Positions 1 through 10,647 of a stretch of 64,000 nt of DNA are shown one piece after another (the first letter of the stretch is position 1; each line of letters opens with the position of its first letter). The stretch comes from Torreya grandis. Its lineage: Eukaryota > Streptophyta > Pinopsida > Cupressales > Taxaceae. A model generated the notes under the pieces. The model did no database searches. It worked only from the letters and a program-made list of their open reading frames with translations, and was not told where the DNA came from. The stretch lies in NCBI GenBank assembly GCA_037957365.1, contig JARHVA010002683.1, forward strand, positions 1,671,001 through 1,735,000, in the 5' to 3' direction. A program made the position numbers and the translations under genes.

Positions 1-1551
1 TTTTTATTTATAGTATAGAGAATGAGTATCAGAAAATATTAATATGAATCTTATTTATTTAACTATTTGACAATCGTTGAAGGAAGAGCAAAAGATTTTG
101 TGCTTTCATGGTCATATAAATCAATTACAATTTTGTTAGAATACTTATATTTTGAAAAGAGGTCATTTTCAAGAATAAAATTTTAATATTTATGTTTTTT
201 TGATATAAACAACATATTAAACTTATATATATAAATAAATTTTAGAATATAATTATTTTCAAATAAAAAATAATATGAAAATAAATTTGTTTTTGAATTA
301 TTTAAAATAGTTAGAAATGAAAGAACGGTGATTAAATTTGCAGACAAATCTAAACAAAGAGATTTTCTCTACCCACACAAACACTGGACAATTTAAGCTG
401 TCTAATGTAAGTTCAAAGTAAAGTAAGGTTGTTAAACTAAAGAGTTGTATGTGAGATATTTTAACTTTTCTTTTTTTAAATTTTTTTGATATTTAGAGTT
501 AATTTTTTTCACTTTCAATGTTATTTAATTTAAACTAAAGTGTTGTATGAGAGATGTTTTAGATGTTTTAACTTTTTTTAAGTGGTATTTAGAGTTATAT
601 TTTTTTGTGTTCAATGTCATTTAATTTTTTATATATAAAAATAATTAATAAAAATATAATAGATTTTTTGTTTGGTTGTTTTTTATTTTATTTATTTATA
701 ATGATATTATGGTTAAAATAATACTTTACAAGATATATTTGAGAGAGAAGTGTAATTAGGAGAATGAATAACAATGTGGGAAATTGAGGACAACAAGAAA
801 ACATGAAAATTTGTATATACGTATTTTTTCTTAACAATTAATTTGTTTGATATTTTATTCATTTAAATTAAAGTATTAATTTTAAGTACTCACAGTTCTA
901 TTAAAAATAAGATATGAGTAAGTAGATATACTTTATTATCAAAATAGTTTGTTATTCATTGCCTCCTTGACCTGTTATTTCTTCTAGAAAAAATATATTT
1001 TTATTCTATATTAATGTTCATAACGTAATGCAGGGAATTTTATGAGGAAACACCATATTTTAAATGGAGATTCCATACAAATCATTTTTTTCCGTGAGGA
1101 ACAAGACAAGAACAAAAAAATATGTCAGTTTTTTAAGAAAATCAATATTTTATTATCAAACTCTTTACACAGTTGCTTCCAGATTTATTTTCATTTAATT
1201 ACAGTTTTTAAAGTTTAATAATTTATTTATTTCTTTTTTCAATCAGGGAATTGATTTTAATATGGGAGAGTTTTATTAATTATACATAAAGACTTTCAAA
1301 ACTATATATTTTTTAATAGAATTAAACTTTTAAAAATATATTTTTTTAATTAAATAATTTGTTTTAAACATAAATAAGTTAATTGATTTAAATCTTTTCA
1401 TTTTTTGGGGGCAAATTTATAATTTTTATTGATTTTATTACATTTATTTTTTAATATATACATTTTTAATTTATACAAATTGTTTGTTTATATAATACCT
1501 TGTTCATGATCATGTTTATTTATTAAAATAAAATTATAAGTAAATTTTAAT

Positions 1552-1566
1552 TAATGAAGATTCTTT
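1552..1566. repeat. Left target-site duplication of ORF1-only LINE copy 1
   Basis: TAATGAAGATTCTTT here pairs with TAATGAATAATTTTT at 3278-3292 on the other side of the insertion. The uninterrupted form is present once at 37072-37086 (TAATGAAAGTTTTTC) in the duplicated block. A duplication of roughly 15 bp fits target-primed reverse transcription. Confidence 0.6.
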
Positions 1567-3277
1567 ATTTTAGTGTTTTCAAAATTTTAAAATGGCCTCT
1601 CTCACTCCTCTTTCCACCCATGTGTCTAATTTGAAAGGTTCGGCTGCTAGTACACCCCTTGGATCTGCTACTACTGAGCCTACTATAGGTTATTCTATGG
1701 CTCCTAGTGTGTTGTCTAGCATTGTTGTTTGAACGTTGTCTGACCCAAGCTATTTTGATATAGAATATGCATCGCCTAGTGGATTATCTACTAGGACGTT
1801 GCCTGTAATCGTGGCTCTAGTGTATTCTTCTATTTTGGGTTCTTCCTCTGGTGATCCTGACCATTTTTATAATGTGGTTCATGCTAGAGTCTTATCTCCC
1901 CAAAAGAAGACTTCTCATTCTTCTCCTATCATTGGGGGTACACTGAAACCTTCTATACTACCCCCTCCTGTTGTTATTTTAGGGGATGAAGTATTAAAAA
2001 ATGAAGAATTTTTTAATCAAAAGAGATTGATATGTATATTTGATATATTCTGGCCATTACTCCAGGATCTAAACCCTTGGATCTTTGAGTAGTGGCATCC
2101 CCTTCTAGAGGGGAAAATATAAATATATCCATGTGCTAAAGGATTCTTTGTAGTTGGTTTTGATTCAGTCATTGATCGAAATGTTATTTTTAATGGTCGG
2201 TCTTAGTTTTGGGGACAACATGCACTACTTTTAAAGCCTTGGGTTTCCATCTTTAACCCTCTTAGTGAATATTTCAATAGGCTACCAGTTTGGATTCATC
2301 TTCCAAATTTGCCTCTTCATTTTTGGTGTGAATCTTACTATAAAGGCATTGCTAACTCCGTGGGCCATTTCATCATGGTGGATCAAGGCATGAATTTGTT
2401 CTCTCATACCACATATTCTCATATTTTCGTGGATTTGGATTTTTCTATGCCTCTCCCAGTAGAGGTTATGTTACAAGTTGTTGATCACTCTTCGTTCCAA
2501 CATTTGGATTATGAATGTATCCCATTTCATTGTTAGAGGTGATTTATTACACGCCATTTGGATTCCAAATGCCCCACATGAAGGTTCCTTAGACTTCATC
2601 TTGGTGCAAGGATGCTCTTCAAGAACACCATATGGTAGCTATTGATGTTAACGATTATGACTCAGATGTTTTTGAGCCTCCTTCTAATGATGGGAAGGAT
2701 CCCCTTCCCCCACTACATGACTCTTCTACTGCTAGGACTATTGCAGGGTCCTGCCCTGTTGTTGCTAATGATTTTGAGACTATTGTTGGGATGTCCACTA
2801 TTGTTGTAGCTATTTAGATTACTACATGGACTTCCCCTTCTACCATTAGAACTATGACAGGGTCCTCCCCTACCACTTCTCGTGATATTATTATTTCTAC
2901 TACTACAGTTGAGACTAGGGCTACTGCTGTTAGTGCACTATTTATTATTGGGTTTGATGTTATTGCATACTCCCCCAAGCTCTGCCCCCTTATGAGGAAC
3001 TGGTGAGTTTTTCACCTCCTTCATTTTTTAATTCTATGAAAGAATATAATACTACTTATTGACTATTGTCCAACTAAGGAAACAAAGTCTTCCTAAGCAC
3101 GTTTCATACAACCACTTTCAAATAAAGGGTGTTTGACCTACTAGGTTAAAGTTTATAATTGTTCAATTTGTTGTGTGATGTTAATGTGTTGTTTCTAGGA
3201 CATTTGAGACATTTATATGCTAAGGGATACTTTGTATAAGGTTCAAGACCCTTTTCCCTATTGATTTAATCAAAAAC
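1566..3277 (+). mobile_element. LINE-derived element with ORF1 only, copy 1
   Basis: The element carries a decayed LINE ORF1 followed directly by a short 3' UTR ending in an A-rich tail (about 3265-3277). No endonuclease or reverse transcriptase lies between ORF1 and the tail. Imperfect target-site duplications flank it: 1552-1566 (TAATGAAGATTCTTT) and 3278-3292 (TAATGAATAATTTTT). The matching empty site is at 37072-37086 in copy B of the surrounding block. A second copy at 17646-18564 has the same ORF1 end and the same 3' UTR, so this is a family rather than a single deletion. The element is non-autonomous; mobilisation by another LINE's ORF2 is inferred. Confidence 0.75.
1592..3178 (+). pseudogene. 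LINE ORF1 relic (DUF4283 plus zinc-knuckle)
   Basis: ORF1 of plant L1-like LINEs is an RNA-binding protein that packages the element RNA. The reading frame starts at ATG 1592 and runs through a Ser/Thr/Pro-rich N-terminus. It then enters a DUF4283-like region (about 2110-2530) with recognisable stretches such as KGFFVVGFDS, LLKPWVSIFNP and PVWIHLPNLPLHFW. The knuckle region (about 2510-2570) keeps only parts of the CCHC pattern (PFHC, then HLDSKCP), because expected Cys codons are damaged. In-frame stops at 1730, 2090 and later, plus at least one frame change, make it a pseudogene. The C-terminus matches the copy at 17646-18430 and ends near IVQFVV-stop. Related elements normally continue into ORF2, which is missing here. 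Confidence 0.75.
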
Positions 3278-4151
3278 TAATGAATAATTTTTTCATGTTC
3301 ATGTTTAATTATTGAGATAGAATTGTAAGTTAGACTGAACACATATAAATGATAAATTCGATCGATTTATTTATGACGAGGAGTTCTGATTAACTTTTAC
3401 TATTTAACTATTAATTTATATATAAAATAATTAAGTTGGAATGTTTAATATATATATTTATTTCAATAATAAGTAATCACAATAATGATTTGATTTGGAT
3501 ACAATAAATAAAAATTATTAAGAAAATAAAATTTAAATTGAAATGAGGAAACTATGTCCTCAAATTCATTCATCTCAAAATAAAATTTAATCATATTATG
3601 TAATCATTAAAATGTTAGATATGTAAAAAATATGTCAACATAATATTATTTATATAAATTTCAATTTTTTATATAATATATAAGGCAAAGTCTACAAAAA
3701 TGTATTGATAAATTTCGTAATAGTATAATGTAGAAATAGTACCATGTTTTAATTACTACATGATATGGATTGTGCTTCTTCTAAAACATAATAAGTTTAA
3801 AAAGTACGAAACATAACAATCACAATGTCAAAAAATAAGGTTGAAATTTCCATACAAAAAATATGTTTAAATATTTCATAGGAAAATATTTTACATACAA
3901 GGCCAAGGGGCAGATACAAAAGAATTAAATAATGTCAAAAATAAGCTATATGATCAAATCTCACACAAAAAAAGGGCCAAGAGACATAACTAATAAACAT
4001 GTTTAAAAATTTTACATACCAAAAAATGATCTTATAGAAATGCTCAATAAATTAATACTTAAAATCCATGTACCATCCACAATAAATAAGCAAGATCTAT
4101 TCTAATATATAATGAGTAACATTAGTAAAGTATATAAGTAAAAATATAGTG

Positions 4152-4152
<1 letters not shown>

Positions 4153-4198
<46 letters not shown>
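4153..4198. repeat. (TA)n microsatellite
   Basis: Uninterrupted TA dinucleotides inside copy A. The matching place in copy B (around 38190-38230) has no such tract, so it expanded after the duplication or was lost from B. Confidence 0.95.
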
Positions 4199-4202
<4 letters not shown>

Positions 4203-4564
4203 AAAGATATAAGGAAGACATTTCTAATAAATATATATCTCATCAATTTAGATTCATAAAACGATAACAAATTTAAATATTATAAATCATGGATAAGATA
4301 CCCTCAATTTAGCAAAGCTACTAGATAAAAGTAATTCAAACATCTTAATCCATATAAAAGTCTATATATCTTACATAGCATTTATGAATATTAATGAAGC
4401 GCATGTGTGATAGAAAAAAAGTACAATATCTAATAATCATTAGATAAATAATATATGACAATGATGTAAAATAGATTTTTAATCATGTTTTGGTCTTGAT
4501 TTTAGATTTTTAGAATATTTTGAGCATTTTTTTTATTTTTGTAATATTTTATTTTTTTGTACCT

Positions 4565-5892
4565 TTACATTTTGAAACTAGTATAAGAGAATTGTGCAAT
4601 GGCAGATTGGATGGACAATTTAATAAGATAAATAAAATAGCTTTGGTGGAGAAGTATTTTTGGCCAAATATGAAGAGAGATGTGTTAAGATATATTTCAA
4701 GGTATAGGATATGTTAGGTGGTTCAAATACATGCACATAATATGGGTTTATACATGTCATTACCAATTACAAGAGGAACATGGACAAATTTGATTATGAA
4801 TTTTGTGTTGGGATTAGCAAACACAGATAAGTAATGATTCAATTTTTGTTGTTGTAGATATATTTTCTAAGAGAATTTGTTTTATTGCATATAAAAAAAT
4901 CAATGATACCACTAGAGTTGTATAAATATTTTTAAAGATATTGTGAGATTGCATGGTATTACAAAAATTATTACATCAAATAGGGACATGAAATTTCTAA
5001 TTAATTTTTGAAAGAATTTATGGAGATAGATGGGTACTAAACTACAATTCAGTAGTGCATATCACCACCAAATAAATGTACAGACATAATTTATAAATAA
5101 GATCTTGAAAAATCTATTGAGATGCATAGTGAAAGAGATCCCAAGAAATGGAACTTGACTTTAACACAAATTAAGTTTGCATATAGTTGTGTAATGAATA
5201 GATCAATAGGTAAATTAAAATTTTATATTATTTATGGTAGAAATTATATGAGTGTTTTAGATTTGGTATAGTTATCAACTGTAGAATGAGCTATTGATGA
5301 TGCAAAAGCATTTTTAGTATATACAATGCTTATAAGAAGTAAGAGTAAAATTACAGGAAAGTAATGAAAAGTATAAAGCAATATCATATGTTAGAAGGTG
5401 AAAGATATTTGAATAATGAGATTTAGTGATGGTTTATTTGAAAAAAAAAAAATTTTCAAAAGGCACATATAAATAATTGAATTACAATACATTGGACCAT
5501 GAAGAATTGTGAAGAAAATCAATGACAATGCTTATGAGGTGAGATTACAATATAATTTTTATCTCTCTCTATAGTATTTGATGTTTCATATTTATATAAT
5601 TTTCATTGGGAAGATGGTGAGTGTGAATAATATGAAGAAGTAGATTGAAAACAATAAGTGCCAAATAAGAAGAAAGAAAAGATAGTGCAGGTTCTGGATA
5701 AGAAGATATAAACACAAGGCATGGATTTTATGATAGTTTTTAGTACATTTGGAAGTTATACAACATGAATAAAACACTTAGATTATAGATCAAGTGCTAA
5801 AAAATATTGGTAAAATTGAATTCTAGTAGTACAATCAAAGCAACTTGTAAGCGCTGAGTTTTTTTCAACCAAAGGAGAATGATGCAAAAAAA
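4565..5892 (+). pseudogene. Ty3/gypsy chromovirus integrase relic, copy A
   Basis: Integrase inserts the retrotransposon cDNA into host DNA. The relic starts in the zinc-binding region (GRLDGQFNK, then YFWPNMKRDV, then RYRIC), continues into the core with HNMGLYMSLPITRG and MNFVLGL, and then RLHGITKIITSNRDMKF, WMGTKLQFSSAYHHQ and a damaged QT segment. A C-terminal portion follows (KGTY, then KKINDNAYEV) and a chromodomain-like tail to about 5892. The first catalytic Asp is Asn (MNFV) and the second is also Asn (TSNRD), while copy B at 38585 keeps Asp at both. Many stops and frameshifts are present. There is no gag, protease, reverse transcriptase or LTR upstream: 3283-4560 is non-coding. Similarity begins abruptly after a T-rich stretch ending at about 4575. 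Confidence 0.85.
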
Positions 5893-6087
5893 GTGACTGA
5901 ACTTCTAGAAACCATAGCTTTTAATCCATAGCTTCTTTTGATCCCTTCTTTATGCCAAAATCTCTAGCTCAAAAAGTTTAATACTTTCATAACCGACCCT
6001 TCTAGTTATGTGATGTTTTCGATATTTTTAGGAGGTCAAACGTGACCATCTTAGAGTCTACAATTGTAGTTTAAAATTACTTTTGGG

Positions 6088-6088
<1 letters not shown>
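5893..6088. other. Conserved non-coding stretch of block copy A
   Basis: This stretch follows the integrase tail and is well kept in copy B (39913-40110), including TTATGTGATGTTTTCGATA and AACGTGACCATCTTAG. It resembles what would be the 3' UTR or start of a 3' LTR of a gypsy element, but no matching 5' LTR is visible. Confidence 0.5.
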
Positions 6089-6167
<79 letters not shown>

Positions 6168-6273
6168 AACTGGACTTAAATTCCTTTGATAGATTAATTC
6201 AACAATTTACTTTGGTATATATATCTAACTGGACTTAAATTCCTTTGATAGATTAATTCAACAATTTACTTTG

Positions 6274-6340
<67 letters not shown>

Positions 6341-6400
6341 AACTGGACTTGAACTTCAGTTTAAATTCCTTTGATAGATTAATTCTACAATTTACTTTAT
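6089..6400. repeat. (TA)n tracts interleaved with a 59-bp tandem repeat
   Basis: Two long TA runs (6089-6165 and about 6278-6335) enclose two nearly identical 59-bp units (about 6162-6216 and 6221-6275). Each unit contains CTAACTGGACTTAAATTCC and AACAATTTACTTTGGT. A third, more diverged unit follows at 6341-6400. Copy B has a single counterpart at about 40138-40205 and no TA run, so the amplification is private to copy A. Confidence 0.9.
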
Positions 6401-8150
6401 TTTTATAGTTTTTTAGAATTTTGTGTGTATGCGAAACTCACTAAAAATAAAAGTTTTTAAAAATAAAAAATTTAATTTTATGTACTTTTAGAGTTCAAGA
6501 GTCTTTTATGTAAACTCTAACTCAAATTTAAAACTTACTTATACATTATTTGTAATTTTCTGAATAATTCAATATAAATCAATACTAGTTATTATTCAAA
6601 ATCTTGATCTGTTAAATTTTTATTTATCTTAATAATATTTTAATCCATTATAATAAAATATCTTTATCATATACACATATACATGTTAATATTTTTCCTT
6701 ATAAATAAATTATATAAAAACTTTATAAAACATGAATAAACATGTTTTAATTTAGAGTTAAAAGTTGTACAATTCATAGGAAGATCTTCCTCTTTAAAAA
6801 TATTTTTGAATAATGTCTTAATTAATAAATAAGTTGATCATTATTAGAATATGTCATTTGTCCATTGTTTTTTGCAAATAGATATGGATAGGATCATTAT
6901 GATTTCTCTATATTAATCTTAAGAATACTTACATCATTTATTCCGTAAATTAAATTTAAATGAAATTTTTAAATACTTCATTTTTAATATTAAAATATAT
7001 TTAGAAATTAATTTATAAAATGATATTTATTTAAATTTTATTAATGGATAGATTTTTAAAAGATAATTGAAAAAATATCAAATTTAAAATTTAAATTAAA
7101 AATGAAAAATACATTCTATCATAATCTACTAAACATTTTTTAACGTAAAAATTATTTATTTAATATTATTAAATTTAATATAAATTTTAAAAAATAAAAA
7201 TAAAATAAAAAATATATTTTTATGAGATTTATAGCATGTATGGTTTTAGTCAACTCGCAAACTACCTCCATTAAGGTTTACGATAAAATAATTTAATATA
7301 GATATCTAAACTTCATGGAATTCACAAGGCTAATTTTACGGAAAAGAATATGAGAGGATACAATATGATTGTATTACAGCTTATATAATTTCAAGTATGT
7401 TTATAAATTCTACCGTCTACACACATTTGAATTCTTAATAATGAGAATTGTATTCCCATAGAAAGATTGGCTAAATTTTACCGTAAGAGAATCGTTTACC
7501 TGGTTTAAAAACATTCAAAATTACTTTATAAAATTTAAATAGATTCTTTTGGCTATATTACCATTGGAACATTGTAATATTATTCAAAAAATAATAATAT
7601 AAAAAAAATAATAATGTACAATATACGGTGGTTATAATAAAAAATAGCTAGTAGTAAGATATGGTCTATATTTCATTTTAAAGGAAAAAAATTGCTTCAA
7701 AAATAAAAGGTGATGGTAAAGTACAATAACCTAAAACACATATATATATAAAATAAAAATCTATGTACATTTTAAAAGAAAAATATAAAGTAAATTTATT
7801 CTGATCAATGTTTTCTACTTTTTAAGTGAAACTCTTTAGAACTATCGCATAATTTGAAAATCTTTTTTTTCAACTTCTATCTGTTTTTCATTTCTTGCTT
7901 TAGGTTCAATAGACTCTTTTAAAAATATAAAGAAACAATTATTTTTAAGTGAAACTTAACCATAATGTAAAATGATTGGTTACTAATAAATAGAAGAATC
8001 GACAAACATATTTCAAAGCTTGCATGAAGTTGAAATGGTTATATCATTGTAGTTGAAACAAATAGGTCACCAGATCGAAATCTATCGATGAAACATATTT
8101 TTACTTCAACATAGTCGATGATTAGTATTTCCGCTTGTTGATATGATCAG
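6400..8150. other. Non-coding tail of block copy A
   Basis: AT-rich sequence without coding signal. It aligns with 40210-41718 in copy B, including AAACTTCATGGAATTCAC (about 7307) and the stretch at 7985-8140. No LTR, promoter or RNA gene is recognisable. Confidence 0.6.
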
Positions 8151-10607
8151 GGGATAATTCAACCCATCTTAGGCATTTTCCTTCTAATTTGATAGAAATA
8201 TTTAAGGTTGTTTGTCCTCCTTTCTTTTCAATTTTTTTAAAAATTTCAAATTTGATATTCCCCCCCCTTATTACCAACTTATTGAAAATCATATTTTCCC
8301 ATCTTCTTTTCAACCATTGCTCTTACAAAGCAGTCTTCAACTAAATGTCTATGGACATTGCACATCAAGCACTAAAAGGTATGACTTTCATAGTCAACAT
8401 ATTTCTCAAACATGTATTGTTCTAGATATTTTAACTATACCTTTTTATAAAGGGGTTTACTACTATCTATTTGAAAATAGATCTTAACATAAACAATATA
8501 TTTGTTGCTACAGGTTTTAGTGTAAATGCACATTATTTCTTCATGAAAATTACTAATCCTATTGAAAATGGACTCTACCCACAAATATACAAAGTTAAAT
8601 AGCCTTAATTAAACTAGAAAGAAAAAATTAAATATTCTTATATAAAATCAAAATTGAGATTTCATAATAACATAAATAACTTTAATTTACCAAAAATTAA
8701 TGCCCATATCTATTTATTGATTAATTTTTTAATATATAAAATCTAAAATTATAAATTTTATTTACATAATTTTTTACCCATAAATTTATAAATTAATATT
8801 AATTCAATTAAAACATAGATTTCTTATTCAACTATCATATTTTAGAAAACAAACAAGCAAACACAAACTAAGTTCCTTACATTAATTGTTAACATGTAAT
8901 CTTAGATTTCCAATAAACTTGATTACCATGTAATCCATTAAATACAAGAGAAAAAATGTAGTCGTGTTGTTTCCCTGCATCCATGACTTTTTTAGGGTTG
9001 TCCCACAAAGATTGCTATTGTCATCCTCGTGTAATTCCTAGGTTGCTTTCATCATTAATTTTCTCCTCTAGTTATATTGAGTAAAATAATTATAGCTATT
9101 CAATAATAATATGATATATAATTTTATATGTCGTAGCGTATAATATTATATTGAGTAAAAGGACAACGTAAAATTTAATTTCCAATCCCCTTTCATGCAC
9201 ATGCATGTGGATAATTGAAATAGACCTCACTCTTTCCAAAGTATATAAATTTGATTCTAATTATAATTTTAACGATTCTCTTAAAACAAATTGGGCTCTT
9301 TTGTAAGGGGAATCCAAGAGCAATAACAATGGCAAAAAGGCTTCTTTGATGTATTCAAATATGACATATGGCTAAGAAATGGTCTTCCATTTTAGATAAT
9401 GAGCTCTGTTTTATTACTTCTCTCTTCCACAATCTCTCTATATATTTTGAAAGTGATTATATTTTAAGTATCAAAAGTGATTATATTTAAAAATATTATA
9501 ACCTTCTAACTATTCCAAATATTAATATATGAATATTTTTTTAATGTAATAAATATTTTAATTTACATATATGATTTTAGGTTTTTACTCAATATAAAAT
9601 ATTCAAAAATATTCATTCTGTTAAAATTAAATTTTAATTTTTTAATTTTTAATATTTATATTTTTTTAATTTAATACCCAACATAATAATTCTAATATAT
9701 CATATTTAAAAACAAATAAAAACTATAATATTTAACTATATATAAATAATAGATTTAATTTTGATTTTGATTTTATTTTATTTAAAAAAAATCAATTGAT
9801 ATTATTATATTAAATTAAATTTTACAAAAAATATATGAATGTTTTTGTTTAATCTTTAATAATGTATGTTTTCAACAAAACAATCATGCTTTTATCTAAA
9901 ATTAAAAAATGTATTTTGAGTAGTGTTACATCTAAATCCCCAAATAAATGAAATGATATTTATAAAACTAAATTCATAATATCCAGATCTATTAAATGGT
10001 ATTTATAAAACTATGTTACTTTTCATATTTAAAAAAATACTTATCTAATGGATTAATAATTATGTTATTATTTTTTTCTTAGATGAAATAGTGGGTAGAG
10101 TTTGACAAAAGTTTTTTTTTTTTTTTTTTTTAAATATCCATTATGTTTTAATAACTCTATTCACAATATTTTTTATAAATTTAGTTATATATAACTGAAA
10201 TAGAAATAGAGATGTATATAAGTTTGTAAAGTTATTGATTTATGAATAATTATTTATATTACATTACAATTAAAATATTTTGTAGATGTAATGTGAAATT
10301 TTGAGTACACCAATCTATTAAAACATATATATTTTTTCTTTAATATTTCTATTTTTTATTATAATTTTTATAACTAATACTAAATAAAAAATATTTTAGA
10401 TCTATTAAAATTAGATATATCATGTAATAAAATTGTAAAACTCAAATGTCTATTGAGTGAAGTTTATTATGAATAAATTTGGAATGAACATGACTAATAA
10501 AATAACTCGCAAAAACTTTATATATTATTTTAAAGTGTAATTGTATGTACCAAAGAAAATATATGTAATAAACAAAAGATAAATCAAAATAAATAATTTA
10601 TATAAAA

Positions 10608-10610
<3 letters not shown>
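8151..10610. other. AT-rich intergenic DNA, nothing recognised
   Basis: Long A/T runs, including a T-tract of about 22 bases near 10110-10132 and an 8-base C run near 8262. The open frames here are short, overlap on both strands and match no family I know. No counterpart of the block repeats was seen. Confidence 0.6.

Positions 10611-10644
<34 letters not shown>
10611..10644. repeat. (GT)n microsatellite at the 3' end of LINE 1
   Basis: About 17 GT units. On the minus strand this is (AC)n starting three bases after the ORF2 stop (10648-10650) of the LINE, so it stands where a 3' UTR and poly-A tail would be expected. Confidence 0.9.
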
Positions 10645-10646
<2 letters not shown>

Positions 10647-10647
10647 A

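Larger units (their letters stand above)
1..8150 (+). repeat. AT-rich long repeat block, copy A
   Basis: This block recurs in the same orientation at about 34440-41718 (copy B). Paired landmarks include 411 with 35566, 731 with 35789, 1501-1560 with 37019-37078, 3283 onward with 37085 onward, 4380 with 38398, 5990-6080 with 40020-40110, and 7230-8140 with 41100-41700. The order is kept throughout. Copy A differs by a nested LINE-derived insertion (1566-3277) and by large (TA)n expansions near 6090-6335. The only protein similarity is the gypsy integrase relic at 4565-5892; the rest is non-coding. The block starts before the window. I infer an old duplicated transposon-derived segment, because no LTRs, gag or reverse transcriptase can be found in it. 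Confidence 0.8.

Noticed and set aside
8122..8487. Open frames of 63 and 91 codons on opposite strands
   Set aside because: They overlap each other, have a low-complexity AT-driven composition, match no known family and lie at the end of a non-coding block.
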